From assembly GCA_907163375.1 (NCBI GenBank), contig CAJQUW010000468.1, positions 1-64,000 on the forward strand: 64,000 bases of DNA. Direction: 5' to 3'. The DNA is from Prostheceraeus crozeri. Its lineage: Eukaryota; Platyhelminthes; Polycladida; Euryleptidae. This document shows positions 22,554-33,780 of the stretch, one piece after another. The position numbers and the translations under genes are program-made. Under the pieces are notes generated by a model that was not told the DNA's origin, did no database searches, and saw only the letters and a list, made by a program, of their open reading frames with translations. Position 1 is the first letter of the stretch, and every line of letters begins with the position of its first letter.

Positions 22554-22591
22554 AATTTTCTCTCCAACCTTGCGTCATTTTGTAAGACATT
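22463..22591. repeat. Palindrome centre: 35-bp inverted repeat with 59-nt spacer
   Basis: 22463-22497 and 22557-22591 are exact inverted copies; the spacer is 22498-22556 and contains the start codon of the 262-aa gene. Right of 22591 the sequence jumps to the mirror of about 22284, so roughly 177-179 bp of the left arm (22284-22462) are missing on the right, with two bases of shared sequence (TT) at the junction. Confidence 0.85.
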
Positions 22592-23110
22592 GAAAGCTTC
22601 ATTCATGTAGTAAATCCTTATATACAACAGAAGTTGAAGCATGTGATGAAAAGTAAATATGATGTAAAGACACACCACATTTCGTTTTCAATTGAAAATC
22701 AACGCGTTGTTCTGAAACTGGGTGATGACATTCAATGTCAATTGAGTAAAAATTTGAAAAAACTCTTTGGTTTTTCAATGCTACAAACTGTGTTTGCTGC
22801 TGCGCATACGATTGGTATAGAAACACCAATGACACTTGATAAACATGAACAGCACCTTTACATTCAAAGTGATTTGATTCTACCTATTTCTGTTGGTGAG
22901 AAAAAAGAATACATTTTACGTGATTTCATTCATGATAAAGACGCTTCATATGGAATAGTCGAGAAGATGTTTGAATCTATTTTCTATCATCCCGTCGTCA
23001 AACAAACTATACCCTCTATTGCTATCAAAATTACCAATGGTTTACAAGAGTGCATCCACGTGAAAGATACTAAATCCCTCATAACGTTAGTGTTTCGGAA
23101 AACAAAGTGA
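22557..23110 (+). pseudogene. Deleted right copy of the 262-aa gene
   Basis: It retains about a dozen codons from the N-terminal part (inside the 35-bp repeat), loses about 60 codons, and continues from the segment before KHVMKSKYDV to the normal C-terminus. The first 20 or so codons lie only in the left copy, and the deletion junction introduces a stop, so no normal product is expected. Over the shared 158 residues it differs once (R/K in RVVLRLGDD). Confidence 0.8.
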
Positions 23111-23415
23111 AGTCTTTATACAACATTTATTGAAATATGTACATGAATGTGAAGCAATAGACTTTATACAACATCCACTGAAAATATATACATGAGCGCA
23201 CTTCAATAAACATTGCTATATACAAAAAGTCTTTTTACTTCGTGAAGGGTGGAAATATACAGGCATAGGAAAAATGTCTTTCAGTGGAAAAGTCATCACA
23301 TGGGGAATGTACAGATGTGGACACATATTCACAAGGAAAAAACAATCTCATGCGATACATAAAACAACAATGTTTATCTACAGAAATCAACATCAAAATA
23401 CTAAGTTAAGGATGA

Positions 23416-26400
23416 TTATGCTAGGACGTCTCCTGAATGTGGTAGTGTGAGTTTAATTCTTTTGGGTGGTGGTATGTTTGTGTCAGGATGTCCATGTGGA
23501 AGAGATATGTTGTGTTCTAGCCAGCACCTCTTATCCTCCCATGCTGAAAGCGCCCGTTTCCTAAAAGTATGAGTTTTGATCTCATGCGACTTAGATTTTA
23601 AGATTGTCATATTGACAAACGTTATATTTTTATTTCTATAGGCTTTCCTGAAATTCTTATGTTTCATGTTAGAGACCAATGATCTAGATATGCCTTTAGC
23701 ACGCTTAATACTATCGTCGCTATCCTTTAATTTCATACTGTACATTTTTGGACGGAGGAGAATCATTTCATCTATTTCCTTCCCTGCTGTCTCATCCTTA
23801 AAGCAGCCAAGTTTTGCCTTATTTTTGATGGAGTAGAGTGGGTGATCAGTAGGATAATTTGATGTATCAAAATATCTTTCTAAAGATTTTCCTACTTCAT
23901 TGAAATTTAAATCTTTTTGAGTGGTAATACCTAAGAAGAAACTATCTGTATCACCACCCAACAAACGAACCCCTTTTACGAGAGGACATGGTTTTAGTAT
24001 TTTATAAAAGAGTTGGTACATTTCAAGCTTAGAGTAATCTAGTACAGCTTGACCAATATAGATGGGCTTGCACAACTCAACTTCAGATTTTATCATTTTA
24101 ACACCTACAAGGTCCTCATCGATAATGTCTCTATCGATGAATAGAGGTGATGAGACCAATTTCTTAAATTTTGTAACATCATTGACTAGTTTATAGTTTA
24201 CACGTTTTCTAACATCCTCCATCGTCTTACCAAATAGACTATTATTCTTATACTTATAAAAATCTTTTTCAAAATTATTTTGGGCTAGTGCACGTTTCTG
24301 GCTGTTGCTATCAATATATGGTTTGAGGAAGGCTTTCTGTCTAAATTTAATAATGCGGTGAACTCTTTTTAAAATCATACCCATTTCTAAATAAAATTTT
24401 AAGATGCTAAAGTGGACTAGATAGTTTTCCTTATCATACTGGGTGAGTAAAAGTTTGCGACAAGGCTTATAGTCGGGTTGACCGCATGATTCTAAATCTT
24501 TATGAAATTGTTTCATAAAGTCGGAAAACATATCTTTACTCACTTCACCTGATTCGGGTGCGAGTGGAAAATCTACGGTTTTATGTTTAATATTATTTGG
24601 ATAGATTAGATCTATCTCAAAATAATATCCCCAATCACCTTCATCTGGAATTGCTAGTATGTTAGAAGGGTTGGAGAGATGCTGAATTTCACTATCATCT
24701 AACCAGCTAAACTCAGAGTGAGGGAGTGGTTTGGATAATGAACTACCATACAAATTATTTTGGTCATAATACTTAAGATGGATATGATCATTACCTACTG
24801 TTTCAGATTTTAACCTATGTTTATTTACAAATGTGAGACCACCGCGAATTCCTCGCTCAAATAAATTATACATCTCTGGATCTTGTAAGAGATGAATGGT
24901 CTCACCAGTCATTTTAAAAGCAGACTTAAATGACATGGCTGGTAGACTGACAAAGTGGACGGGATCTAACTTATCTTCTTCTAATGCCACTCGTCGAAAC
25001 TCCTGAAATACATCAGCCAGCAAAAATACATCTAACTTAAGGTAGGCAATCATATATTCACCAAATGTATGGCAGTCAAATTTTATCCATGCATCTTGTG
25101 CATGATCATAATCTTCGGTCTTACATTCTGCACCGCTCAAATCATTTTTAAATTTATCTATGGGCGGAAGAGAAGTCTCGCCGAGTTTACTAATTGCATC
25201 AAAATATGCATATGGAAAGACTCCTTTCCGTGTGATGACTTCATCGGTTAGATTTGGATATTGTTTCTTAAGATTTTGTGTTAGTGGAAGAGACTTCAGA
25301 TTTTGTACGAGAGAGGCCAGTGATGCAGTCATAAATTGGTAGGAATCTAAAAATTTTATATCAAAATAGACCGTCTTATTTTCTTTAGTTTTATCGACAG
25401 GCACTTTTGCTGTCATGGCCATAAACGTCTCTCTCGTTTGTGCTATTACATCAAGCTTCCACTCTTTCATTTGACCTAAACCTCCTTTTATTATCATATG
25501 GCTATCGTAGCCCTTGAAATTATGGAAAATGACGGGTAATGTACGCCGTTTCATCCTCAGCGAAAAATTGCATTTTGAACAGAGTGCGTTTCTAAATTTA
25601 CCAGTGATGTGATCATGGTCGCGCACTTTCTTAATCTTATCATCGTCAAATGTTTTCCTACATTTGGGGCAAACGTTGCAACTATCAAATTTTACTTGAT
25701 CATCTGCTGTCATATGCAATGATCTGCGATAGAGTTCACCATCATACTTTTGCTGAAATTTTACAGCCTGTTCGAGGAATTGTAGGAATTGGTAAATACA
25801 ATCCTCACCTTGCCAGACGCGCATTTTATTTTTTCTATTTTGGAAATGGTCATGCCATACTTCATAGCAGGAAATGGCTGCTGGTCGATGGATGTTATCA
25901 TCGATATAACATTCGATGTCAGCATAGATGACACGAAGAGGACTTAGTTCATCGCCATTCTCTCTATATGAAAACTCCTTATCTTTGGGCATGCGTTCCA
26001 TTTGCAGTTTACCTCGCTTACACCACTCATAATGAGTTTCAAATTTGTTTTTACTCCTAAAGTTCCGAATGCATCTGTCACAGTAATAAATCTCTGATGA
26101 GGTAGAATTTCTTAAGTGGTGGTATAAGCGAGAAATTTTGGGAATGCCGCAGTAGTGCCATTCCTCACTATCATCCTGTCTTACTAACAAAAGGTTGACA
26201 ACGTGGTCATAACAACTCGAACGCCAGTTGTAGCGGACACCCTTCAATCCCTTTTCCCAAACATGGAGAACTATTTTGATGTTGTTCAATTTTTCAAATT
26301 TTTCTATATCTTTAATTTTCATATCTTCACTATTGCAGTCATCAAACTTTAATTCATTCTCCCACTGTTGATACTTACTCTTACGGTATCGGCTATTCTG

Positions 26401-27423
26401 TACATCATTATAGTGGAGAATGGAGAGGACGGCATACTTAAAACATTGCGATTCGCAATCTACAGAAATGACTGCTGCTTTATTTCTTAAATTTTTCGGA
26501 AGTTTAAAGGAGCCTCGTCCAGAGTAGTTTTCTAATAAAGTGATTTTAAATAAGGCGGACTCAATACCATCAAAAACGAGACCGCTATCGCGCTCGTTAA
26601 ATTTATCTATGTTTAATTTTAATCCTTGGATATGAAAATTTATCCAAGACTCATAGTCTACAACTTCGGTTGCAGGAGAGGAGGGTATGTGAAACTCCAA
26701 CCTCTCTACTATTTGACCAGTATGGTGGTCGATTTTTACATATTTTATTTTAAGATAGATGAGCGCCTTCATCCTAAAATTGTCTAAATTGTTGAAGAGC
26801 GCTTCTATCAATGATGAATTTTGATGAAACCATTCCTCAAAGTTAGCAATGGTTTCTGAGGAGTCCATCTGGTAGTTCCTCACTAAATTATTTATGGACA
26901 CTTCAGTGAGTCGGATAGAGGAGGTGCTGTTAGTATAACTATCGTCACTGTGTGTATGTTGAAGTCTGTGCGAAGATAGTTCAAAACGTGTCTCGAAAGA
27001 CTGAGCGCACAAGTCGCAAGAAAAGGAGACGACGTTAACAGAATCATCCCCACCTTCGGAGTTTGATGCCGGCTTAGGTCGACAAACACCTCGCTTGATG
27101 TGTCGGGTGAGATCCCGCTTCCTCGTGAAGATGTGTCCACAGTCAGCACATTCCCGATCGTTGCATTCCCGCGACAATGTTGACATGGAGTCGCTGTTGT
27201 TATCCGACTCGCTCGAGATGAGACTGGTATCACCTGAAAGAGAAATCATTCTATCATCTCTGTTCAAGTCTCAGTGTATTGTTACAACCTACCTTGACTC
27301 AATAACTCTAAACTTTCCTCGAGAAGGGAGGGTGTTGGTGATGAAGTTGATGCCTGAAATTGAGGAAGATGCTATTAGCCACACGTTTGAGGGAGATGAG
27401 AGAGGAAATTTTCAACTTACCAT
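23416..27423 (-). CDS. Protein-primed-type family B DNA polymerase, right copy
   Basis: Mirror of the left gene (coordinates sum to 44875). Predicted exons are 27423-27421, 27353-27293 and 27233-23416, with the same ATG/GTAAGT start and both introns. The 1283-codon main frame is identical in protein sequence to the left copy, and overlapping antisense frames are also identical, so the DNA is virtually unchanged. All exonuclease, HNH-like and polymerase motifs described for the left copy are present. Two intact copies facing each other suggest very recent origin or continuing homogenisation between the arms. Confidence 0.9.
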
Positions 27424-27645
27424 TTCAACGAAATCAAGTTTAAGGTTGATACTTCAGTCAAATAATACGTCTCAAATTTGGAATTCACTAGAGAGCAGTT
27501 CACTTGTACGCCTCAAATACAGAATTCGCTAGACAACAGTTCACTTATGCGTCTCAAAGACAGAGTGAAATGATACGGATGTCACTTTGCATATATACTT
27601 TCATATTCATCATTCATTGGCTGTTCATTCTGATTGGTTGCTTGT
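27421..27645 (-). promoter_or_regulatory. Right copy of the polymerase promoter and repeated leader
   Basis: Mirror of 17230-17454: CCAAT boxes on the minus strand near 27633-27637 and 27616-27620, ATATATA near 27591-27597, the 41-bp leader repeats, and the ATG/GTAAGT exon end at 27423-27415. Confidence 0.55.
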
Positions 27646-27694
27646 TGATACTTAAGAATTAGAAAACATTTCAAAGTCATTATTCACAGTCAAC

Positions 27695-28144
27695 ATGACA
27701 AGCCCTCCGACAACACCAAACACAAAATTCTCTTCTCCATGCTCAACACCAAAGGCGCTCGTTGCACCAAACGCTCCAACGAAGGGGAAGGTAGAGAAGG
27801 TGTACCGACTGGACAATATCAGAAAGTTATCATTACCAGCGGACGAGGAAGAGGAGAGTGTATGTGAGAAGGAGTGTCCCGACTTAGCAGGTGTGAGGTG
27901 GAAGTATCTCCAGTACGATACTGACGATGTGATGGAGATCACCAGCACGAAATTCCTCCACCAATTATGGGAGTGGTACACCCCTAACTCCCAGCCACGA
28001 ACTATGGCGGAGTGGGAGTACATCGACAAAGTGAGGCTCGCAGTGGAAGAACGATTAAAGCAACTGAACTGTTTTTGTGATCTATGTGAAGCCAGACTCT
28101 GGGACGATATTGACGATGAAGACCTTTTGAAATACATGCCATAA
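27695..28144 (+). CDS. 149-aa protein of unknown function, right copy
   Basis: Same frame and start as the left copy with two substitutions (A for T in CPDLAGV; E for K in EWEYID). C-terminal C-x-C-x2-C cluster intact. It is divergent from the right polymerase gene and ends just before the 315-bp duplicated region. Confidence 0.65.
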   Translation: MTSPPTTPNTKFSSPCSTPKALVAPNAPTKGKVEKVYRLDNIRKLSLPADEEEESVCEKECPDLAGVRWKYLQYDTDDVMEITSTKFLHQLWEWYTPNSQPRTMAEWEYIDKVRLAVEERLKQLNCFCDLCEARLWDDIDDEDLLKYMP

Positions 28145-28202
28145 TAAATTTTTATTTCATATTATCTTTGCTTTCATACTGACTTACTTGAACGGGACTT
28201 CA

Positions 28203-28715
28203 GTGGATGATTTAACCATGTATACTTTTTCATTTGGAAATAGTAGCACGCTTAGTCTAACTTGTAAATCTTAAAACATTTCATATGGACGATGATGATA
28301 GATGAAATAGTGTCAAATAAAATTAAGATAGCTTACACTTCTGATACAGGGATAGCAATCGACTGCGATCCATGTGTAATTAAAACATTTCATATGGACG
28401 ATGATGATAGATGAAATAGTGTCAAATAAAATTAAGATAGCTTACACTTCTGATACAGGGATAGCAATCGACTGCGATCCATGTGTAAAGAGCTTGTTAG
28501 ACTACGGATGGGCTTAAGTGGATGATTTAACCATGTATACTTTTTCATTTGGAAATAGTAGCACGCTTAGTCTAACTTGTAAATCTTAAAACATTTCATA
28601 TGGACGATGATGATAGATGAAATAGTGTCAAATAAAATTAAGATAGCTTACACTTCTGATACAGGGATAGCAATCGACTGCGATCCATGTGTAAAGAGCT
28701 TGTTAGACTACGGAA
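28203..28715. repeat. Nested 315-bp duplication specific to the right arm
   Basis: A block starting TTAAAACATTTCATATGG occurs at 28271, 28380 and 28586, but once in the left arm. The steps are 109 bp and 206 bp, adding to 315 bp, the exact shift between inner and outer mirror sums. The second copy ends at an aberrant junction (CTACGGATGGGCTTAAGTGG near 28502-28520). It lies in the 3' region between the 149-aa and 360-aa genes and disrupts neither. Confidence 0.85.
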
Positions 28716-28897
28716 GAGAGAAGTGTGTTATGTTGCGTGTGGCGCGTGAGTGTCCTCCCATTTCATTCCATTCATCATTTTTCTTCCCCTCTGCATTCCA
28801 TATCCGAGGATATGTGGCGGGCTTGGGACCGCTTTAGCTGCATTAGAAGGTTGGCCCTTAAAAGAGCCCATGGGTCGTTCTCCGTCCACCGACACTA

Positions 28898-30042
28898 CTA
28901 CTGCAAACACTCTGAAAGAAAAATAATAGGAGATTAGATGAGCTACAAAAATGATTATGTTGAATAGACTTACTGGGAACCTTCTTTCTGACTTTTCTGA
29001 CGACGAAGTCATCAAGATCTCCATTGATGTTCATCGTCATGTGGAGGCAGCGAACTCCATCCCCCTCATAACACAACTGTGTTTCATTTAAGTCGCTGGA
29101 GATTGTAGGGGCATCGCATACGTTATTCTCAAAGAGGGGAAGATGAACCTCATATACTCTCCTTTTTCGACACCTCAAACCCTCATGCAGTCGCTCCACT
29201 TCACCCGTCAACCTCTTATTAATAACCTTCACCTCCTCCGTCTCCTTCACCACGCTTCGCATCCGCTCTATCTCTTCATCCTTCCTCGACACACTCGCCT
29301 GCAAACTCTCCACCAAACCTGCCTTCCTCATCAACTCGCTCCTTTCCGCCATCCATTCCTTCTCCTTCTTTCTCAAGCTCTCCAACTCTTCCCTCGTTGC
29401 CCTATACCCCTCAACCTTCACCTTCAGCTCTTCATTCTCCTTCAAAACTTTTCTATTATTACTTTCCAAAGCCATCACACGATCCTTCATTCTCACAAAT
29501 ACCTCCGTATCATACGCCTCTTGCTGCCGTGGCGATGACGCTGCCATCGGCTTAGCCACTTCCTCCCCCTCCCACTCTTCCTTCAAATCCGCTATGTCCC
29601 CAAACAAATCTTCCATCACCGCATCCAAATCAACATCATCCTTCTTCTTCATTTTCGCTCTCAACTCAACTTCCTCATTCGAACTCCCATCACTCGAAAT
29701 CCCATCACTCGCATTCCTCACCACTTTCTCCCCAATCACGTCCTGAATCGTTGCCACCGCCTTTCTCACCTCTTCCCTTTCCAACAACTCTCCCTCAAAC
29801 CATGCCTTGAACCCCTTCTCTCCGATGTTCCCACTCTCACACTGCAAATGCGCCTTCATAAATTCCTTCTCATCCCCCATCACACATTTCCGACAAGACA
29901 CACACAACCTCAACATCACTTTCCTCTCATGGCCCATCGTCCCCTCTTTTTCTTTTAAATGCTTCTTAAGTTCGCTACCTCTGGCAATCTTGCCACAACT
30001 GCACTTGCCAACTAACATCTTTGCGTTATTCGGTTTTGTCAT
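28898..30042 (-). CDS. 360-aa Cys/His and coiled-coil protein, right copy
   Basis: Predicted exons are 30042-28974 and 28911-28898, mirroring the left gene with the same 62-bp intron and TAG stop. It differs from the left copy at two residues in the last third (L for F in NKRLTGE, R for K in GLRCRKRR). Cys/His clusters and coiled-coil region intact. The upstream 5' UTR intron and TATA box at 30721-30727 are also mirrored. Confidence 0.7.
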
Positions 30043-30049
30043 GATAATT

Positions 30050-30727
30050 CTGTAAAGATAGAGTAAAATTTGATAGCAAGTGTTTATAGGATACTACTTG
30101 CTGATATGCATTGAAAGACTAAGTCACCAAACATTTGATAGCAAGTCAGCAACCGTTTGGGTGTTAAGCTCTTGAATCCGTTACAGGCATTACTCAGAGG
30201 GGATCTTATCCCAGCTCCAAGGCCTCGACCCACAAATCCAACCTCGATCGGACAGAGCGTGCGTCATATCACTGTGTTGGTATCCGGGCCCCAGTTTTGA
30301 CATGAAAACCGGTGGAGTTATTTACAAGAGGAAACGACCCAAGTCACAGAGACTCATAAACGACTGCTTTTTATTCAAAAACTTTAATTATTATCATTAA
30401 ATATGAATTTAAATTTTTCAGTATTTTAGTACTACTCATAAAACGTTTATAAGTAGTCTGTCACCTTCAGCATAGCAAACGCTGTCGAATGTTTTTTGAA
30501 TCAAGTCTAAAGGACTTGTAGAAGCAAAGTTATAGCCGTTTGAAGATTTCGGCCTACTATCATCAAATGGTCAGTCATGCTATACTGACTAACCTATAAG
30601 TCTGACACCTTAGCTGATATCAGCAATGTAAAGTCAGAAGTCCGATATCGGACCTCAAGAGAAACGACTTACCTGTAGTCAGTTTCTCAACTTAGTGAAA
30701 TTCCTCTCCCGATCCCGTTCTTATATA
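30050..30727 (-). promoter_or_regulatory. Right copy of the 360-aa gene promoter and UTR intron
   Basis: TTATATA at 30721-30727 (TATATAA on the minus strand), donor GTAAGTCG just after CTACAG near 30673, acceptor CTTTACAG ending at 30050, seven bases from the ATG at 30042. Confidence 0.55.
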
Positions 30728-30749
30728 CCCTGTGAATATGCAATCGATA

Positions 30750-33640
30750 AGAGGGGGGGGACGTCAGTGAAATTTCAAAATTTGATGAAAAATGTTTTGG
30801 TGACGGTCCCAGGTCGAAATTCCACACTTTGGAAAATTTTCAAAATTTTACCCATACAAAGTCACTCTGACACTTAGGATTTTTTCAGGTGAGCGAGCTC
30901 CGACCTAAAATCTTGTAACCGCTCTAACTTTTGAACGAAGACAGATAGGAACAAGCCGTTTCTTTCACTGAATTTGTCTCACTCTTAGCTTTCAAACGAG
31001 CTATCGCACGACAAAATCCGTCCACTGGAAGCCAAAATCGAAGCAAGCTGTCCAGAGGGGGGGGGACGTCAGTGAAATTTCAAAATTTGATGAAAAATGT
31101 TTTGGTGACGGTCCCATGTCGAAATTCCACACTTTGGAAAATTTTCAAAATTTTACCCATACAAAGTCACTCTGACACTTAGGATTTTTTCAGGTGAGCG
31201 AGCTCCGACCTAAAATCTTGTAACCGCTCTAACTTTTGAACGAAGACAGATAGGAACAAGCCGTTTCTTTCACTGAATTTGTCTCACTCTTAGCTTTCAA
31301 ACGAGCTATCGCACGACAAAATCCGTCCACTGGAAGCCAAAATCGAAGCAAGCTGTCCAGAGGGGGGGGACGTCAGTGAAATTTCAAAATTTGATGAAAA
31401 ATGTTTTGGTGACGGTCCCAGGTCGAAATTCCACACTTTGGAAAATTTTCAAAATTTTACCCATATAAAGTCACTCTGACACTTAGGATTTTTTCAGGTG
31501 AGCGAGCTCCGACCTAAAATCTTGTAACCGCTCTAACTTTTGAACGAAGACAGATAGGAACAAGCCGTTTCTTTCACTGAATTTGTCTCACTCTTAGCTT
31601 TCAAACGAGCTATCGCACGACAAAATCCGTCCACTGAAAGCCAAAATCGAAGCAAGCTGTCCAGAGGGGGGGGACGTCAGTGAAATTTCAAAATTTGATG
31701 AAAAATGTTTTGGTGACGGTCCCAGGTCGAAATTCCACACTTTGGAAAATTTTCAAAATTTTACCCATACAAAGTCACTCTGACACTTAGGATTTTTTCA
31801 GGTGAGCGAGCTCCGACCTAAAATCTTGTAACCGCTCTAACTTTTGAACGAAGACAGATAGGAACAAGCCGTTTCTTTCACTGAATTTGTCTCACTCTTA
31901 GCTTTCAAACGAGCTATCGCACGACAAAATCCGTCCACTGGAAGCCAAAATCGAAGCAAGCTGTCCAGAGGGGGGGGGGGACGTCAGTGAAATTTCAAAA
32001 TTTGATGAAAAATGTTTTGGTGACGGTCCCAGGTCGAAATTCCACACTTTGGAAAATTTTCAAAATTTTACCCATACAAAGTCACTCTGACACTTAGGAT
32101 TTTTTCAGGTGAGCGAGCTCCGACCTAAAATCTTGTAACCGCTCTAACTTTTGAACGAAGACAGATAGGAACAAGCCGTTTCTTTCACTGAATTTGTCTC
32201 ACTCTTAGCTTTCAAACGAGCTATCGCACGACAAAATCCGTCCACTGGAAGCCAAAATCGAAGCAAGCTGTCCAGAGGGGGGGGAACGTCAGTGAAATTT
32301 CAAAATTTGATGAAAAATGTTTTGGTGACGGTCCCAGGTCGAAATTCCACACTTTGGAAAATTTTCAAAATTTTACCCATACAAAGTCACTCTGACACTT
32401 AGGATTTTTTCAGGTGAGCGAGCTCCGACCTAAAATCTTGTAACCGCTCTAACTTTTGAACGAAGACAGATAGGAACAAGCCGATTCTTTCACTGAATCT
32501 GTCTCACTCTTAGCTTTCAAACGAGCTATCGCACGACAAAATCCGTCCACTGGAAGCCAAAATCGAAGCAAGCTGTCCAGAGGGGGGGGGACGTCAGTGA
32601 AATTTCAAAATTTGATGAAAAATGTTTTGGTGACGGTCCCAGGTCGAAATTCCACACTTTGGAAAATTTTCAAAATTTTACCCATACAAAGTCACTCTGA
32701 CACTTAGGACTTTTTCAGGTGAGCGAGCTCCGACCTAAAATCTTGTAACCGCTCTAACTTTTGAACGAAGACAGATAGGAACAAGCCGTTTCTTTCACTG
32801 AATTTGTCTCACTCTTAGCTTTCAAACGAGCTATGGCACGACAAAATCAAAATCCGTCCACTGGAAGCCAAAATCGAAGCGAACTGTCCAGAGGGGGGGG
32901 GACGTCAGCGAAAATTTTTTCTCTCCGATTGACTTGAAACTCACCATACAGATAAAGAATTTCACGCTGATTCCAAATCTGAAATCCGTTTTCCAATCCG
33001 ATGCTTCGTTTTGAAGCTAGAGCCCAAAACGTCCCAAATTCTAACTCTGTCGTTTTTCGCCAATGTCCCAAAATCTTAAATGGCGTCTCACATCTAAACG
33101 AAGACAGATATGAACAAGCCGTTCGTTTCACTGAATTTGTCTCACTCTTTGCTTTCAAACGAGCTATGGCACGACAAAATCCGTCCACTGGAAGCCAAAA
33201 TCGAAGCGAGCTGTCCAGAGGGGGGGGGACGTCAGCGAAAATTTTTCTCTCCGATTGACTTGAAACTCACCATACCGATGCAGAATTTCACGCCGAATCC
33301 GAATCCGACCTCCGTTTTCTCATCCGACCACTCCTTCCACTCGAAACAACCCATTTTACAACCCAACATTCAGCAGATTGCACGAAAAACATCAAAAACT
33401 ATAGCCTCAAGACTAATCCTGGCGGTCGCCCAAGTCCACCACGACACTCTATCGTTCCAGAGGGGGGGGACGTCAGCGAACAGTTTGTGAACACACCTGG
33501 CCGGCACACCACGACAGACTTCAACCTCTGTCTTTCCAGAGGGGGGGGGACTCAGACCCGAAGCACCACGGCGGCCGACCACGACACTCTGCCGTTCCAG
33601 AGGGGGGCGCCGGTCGAGTGTTCGCCGTTTTCTTACTACT
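30750..33640. repeat. Right terminal inverted repeat with expanded G-tract satellite
   Basis: ACGTCAG follows a G run of 7-11 bases at 30761, 31066, 31370, 31674, 31981, 32286, 32591 and 32902, giving seven units of 304-311 bp against three on the left. A diverged unit follows (32902-33229), then the outer repeat to 33640 with further G runs near 33461, 33540 and 33601. Each unit carries TTTTTTCAGGTGAGCGAGC on the plus strand, that is, pointing outward. Confidence 0.85.
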
Positions 33641-33646
33641 TTTCAG
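33641..33646. repeat. Right target-site duplication TTTCAG
   Basis: Identical to 12785-12790; it directly follows the terminal CTTACTACT. Confidence 0.75.
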
Positions 33647-33780
33647 TATCTGGTTTTCTATTGTCTCATTTTGATTCTGGTAATGTTGTAATCTGTATAT
33701 CATTCGCATCTGATGACTGTAATTGTCATCCAGCTGTTGTCATCATTTTGAATAAATACAAATACAAATACAGGGATTGA
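33647..33780 (+). repeat. LINE-like 3' tail
   Basis: AT-rich sequence ending in AATAAATACAAATACAAATACAG, a short-repeat tail typical of several non-LTR retroposons. The start resembles 12411 onward in the left flank. It abuts the hAT piece at 33783. Confidence 0.4.

Larger units (their letters stand above)
12791..33640. mobile_element. Palindromic Polinton-like element carrying two polymerase genes
   Basis: The 20,850-bp element begins AGTAGTAAG and ends CTTACTACT, with TTTCAG on both sides. The left and right halves are inverted copies: coordinates sum to 44875 in the inner part and to 45190 outside a 315-bp duplication in the right arm. Gene order per half is terminal repeat, 360-aa gene, 149-aa gene (opposite), polymerase, 262-aa gene (opposite). 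The inner arms are nearly identical, with no amino acid change over 1283 codons of polymerase. AG/CT ends, 6-bp duplication, protein-primed-type polymerase and long terminal repeats point to the Polinton/Maverick-adintovirus sphere. No integrase, packaging ATPase, protease or recognisable capsid frame is found. The flanks are not mirrored, which argues against a fold-back assembly artefact. Confidence 0.8.

Noticed and set aside
12791-33640. Palindrome as a fold-back assembly or chimeric-read artefact
   Set aside because: Flanks beyond both ends are different, a 6-bp duplication brackets the whole unit, and the arms differ by substitutions, a 315-bp duplication, satellite number and a central deletion.
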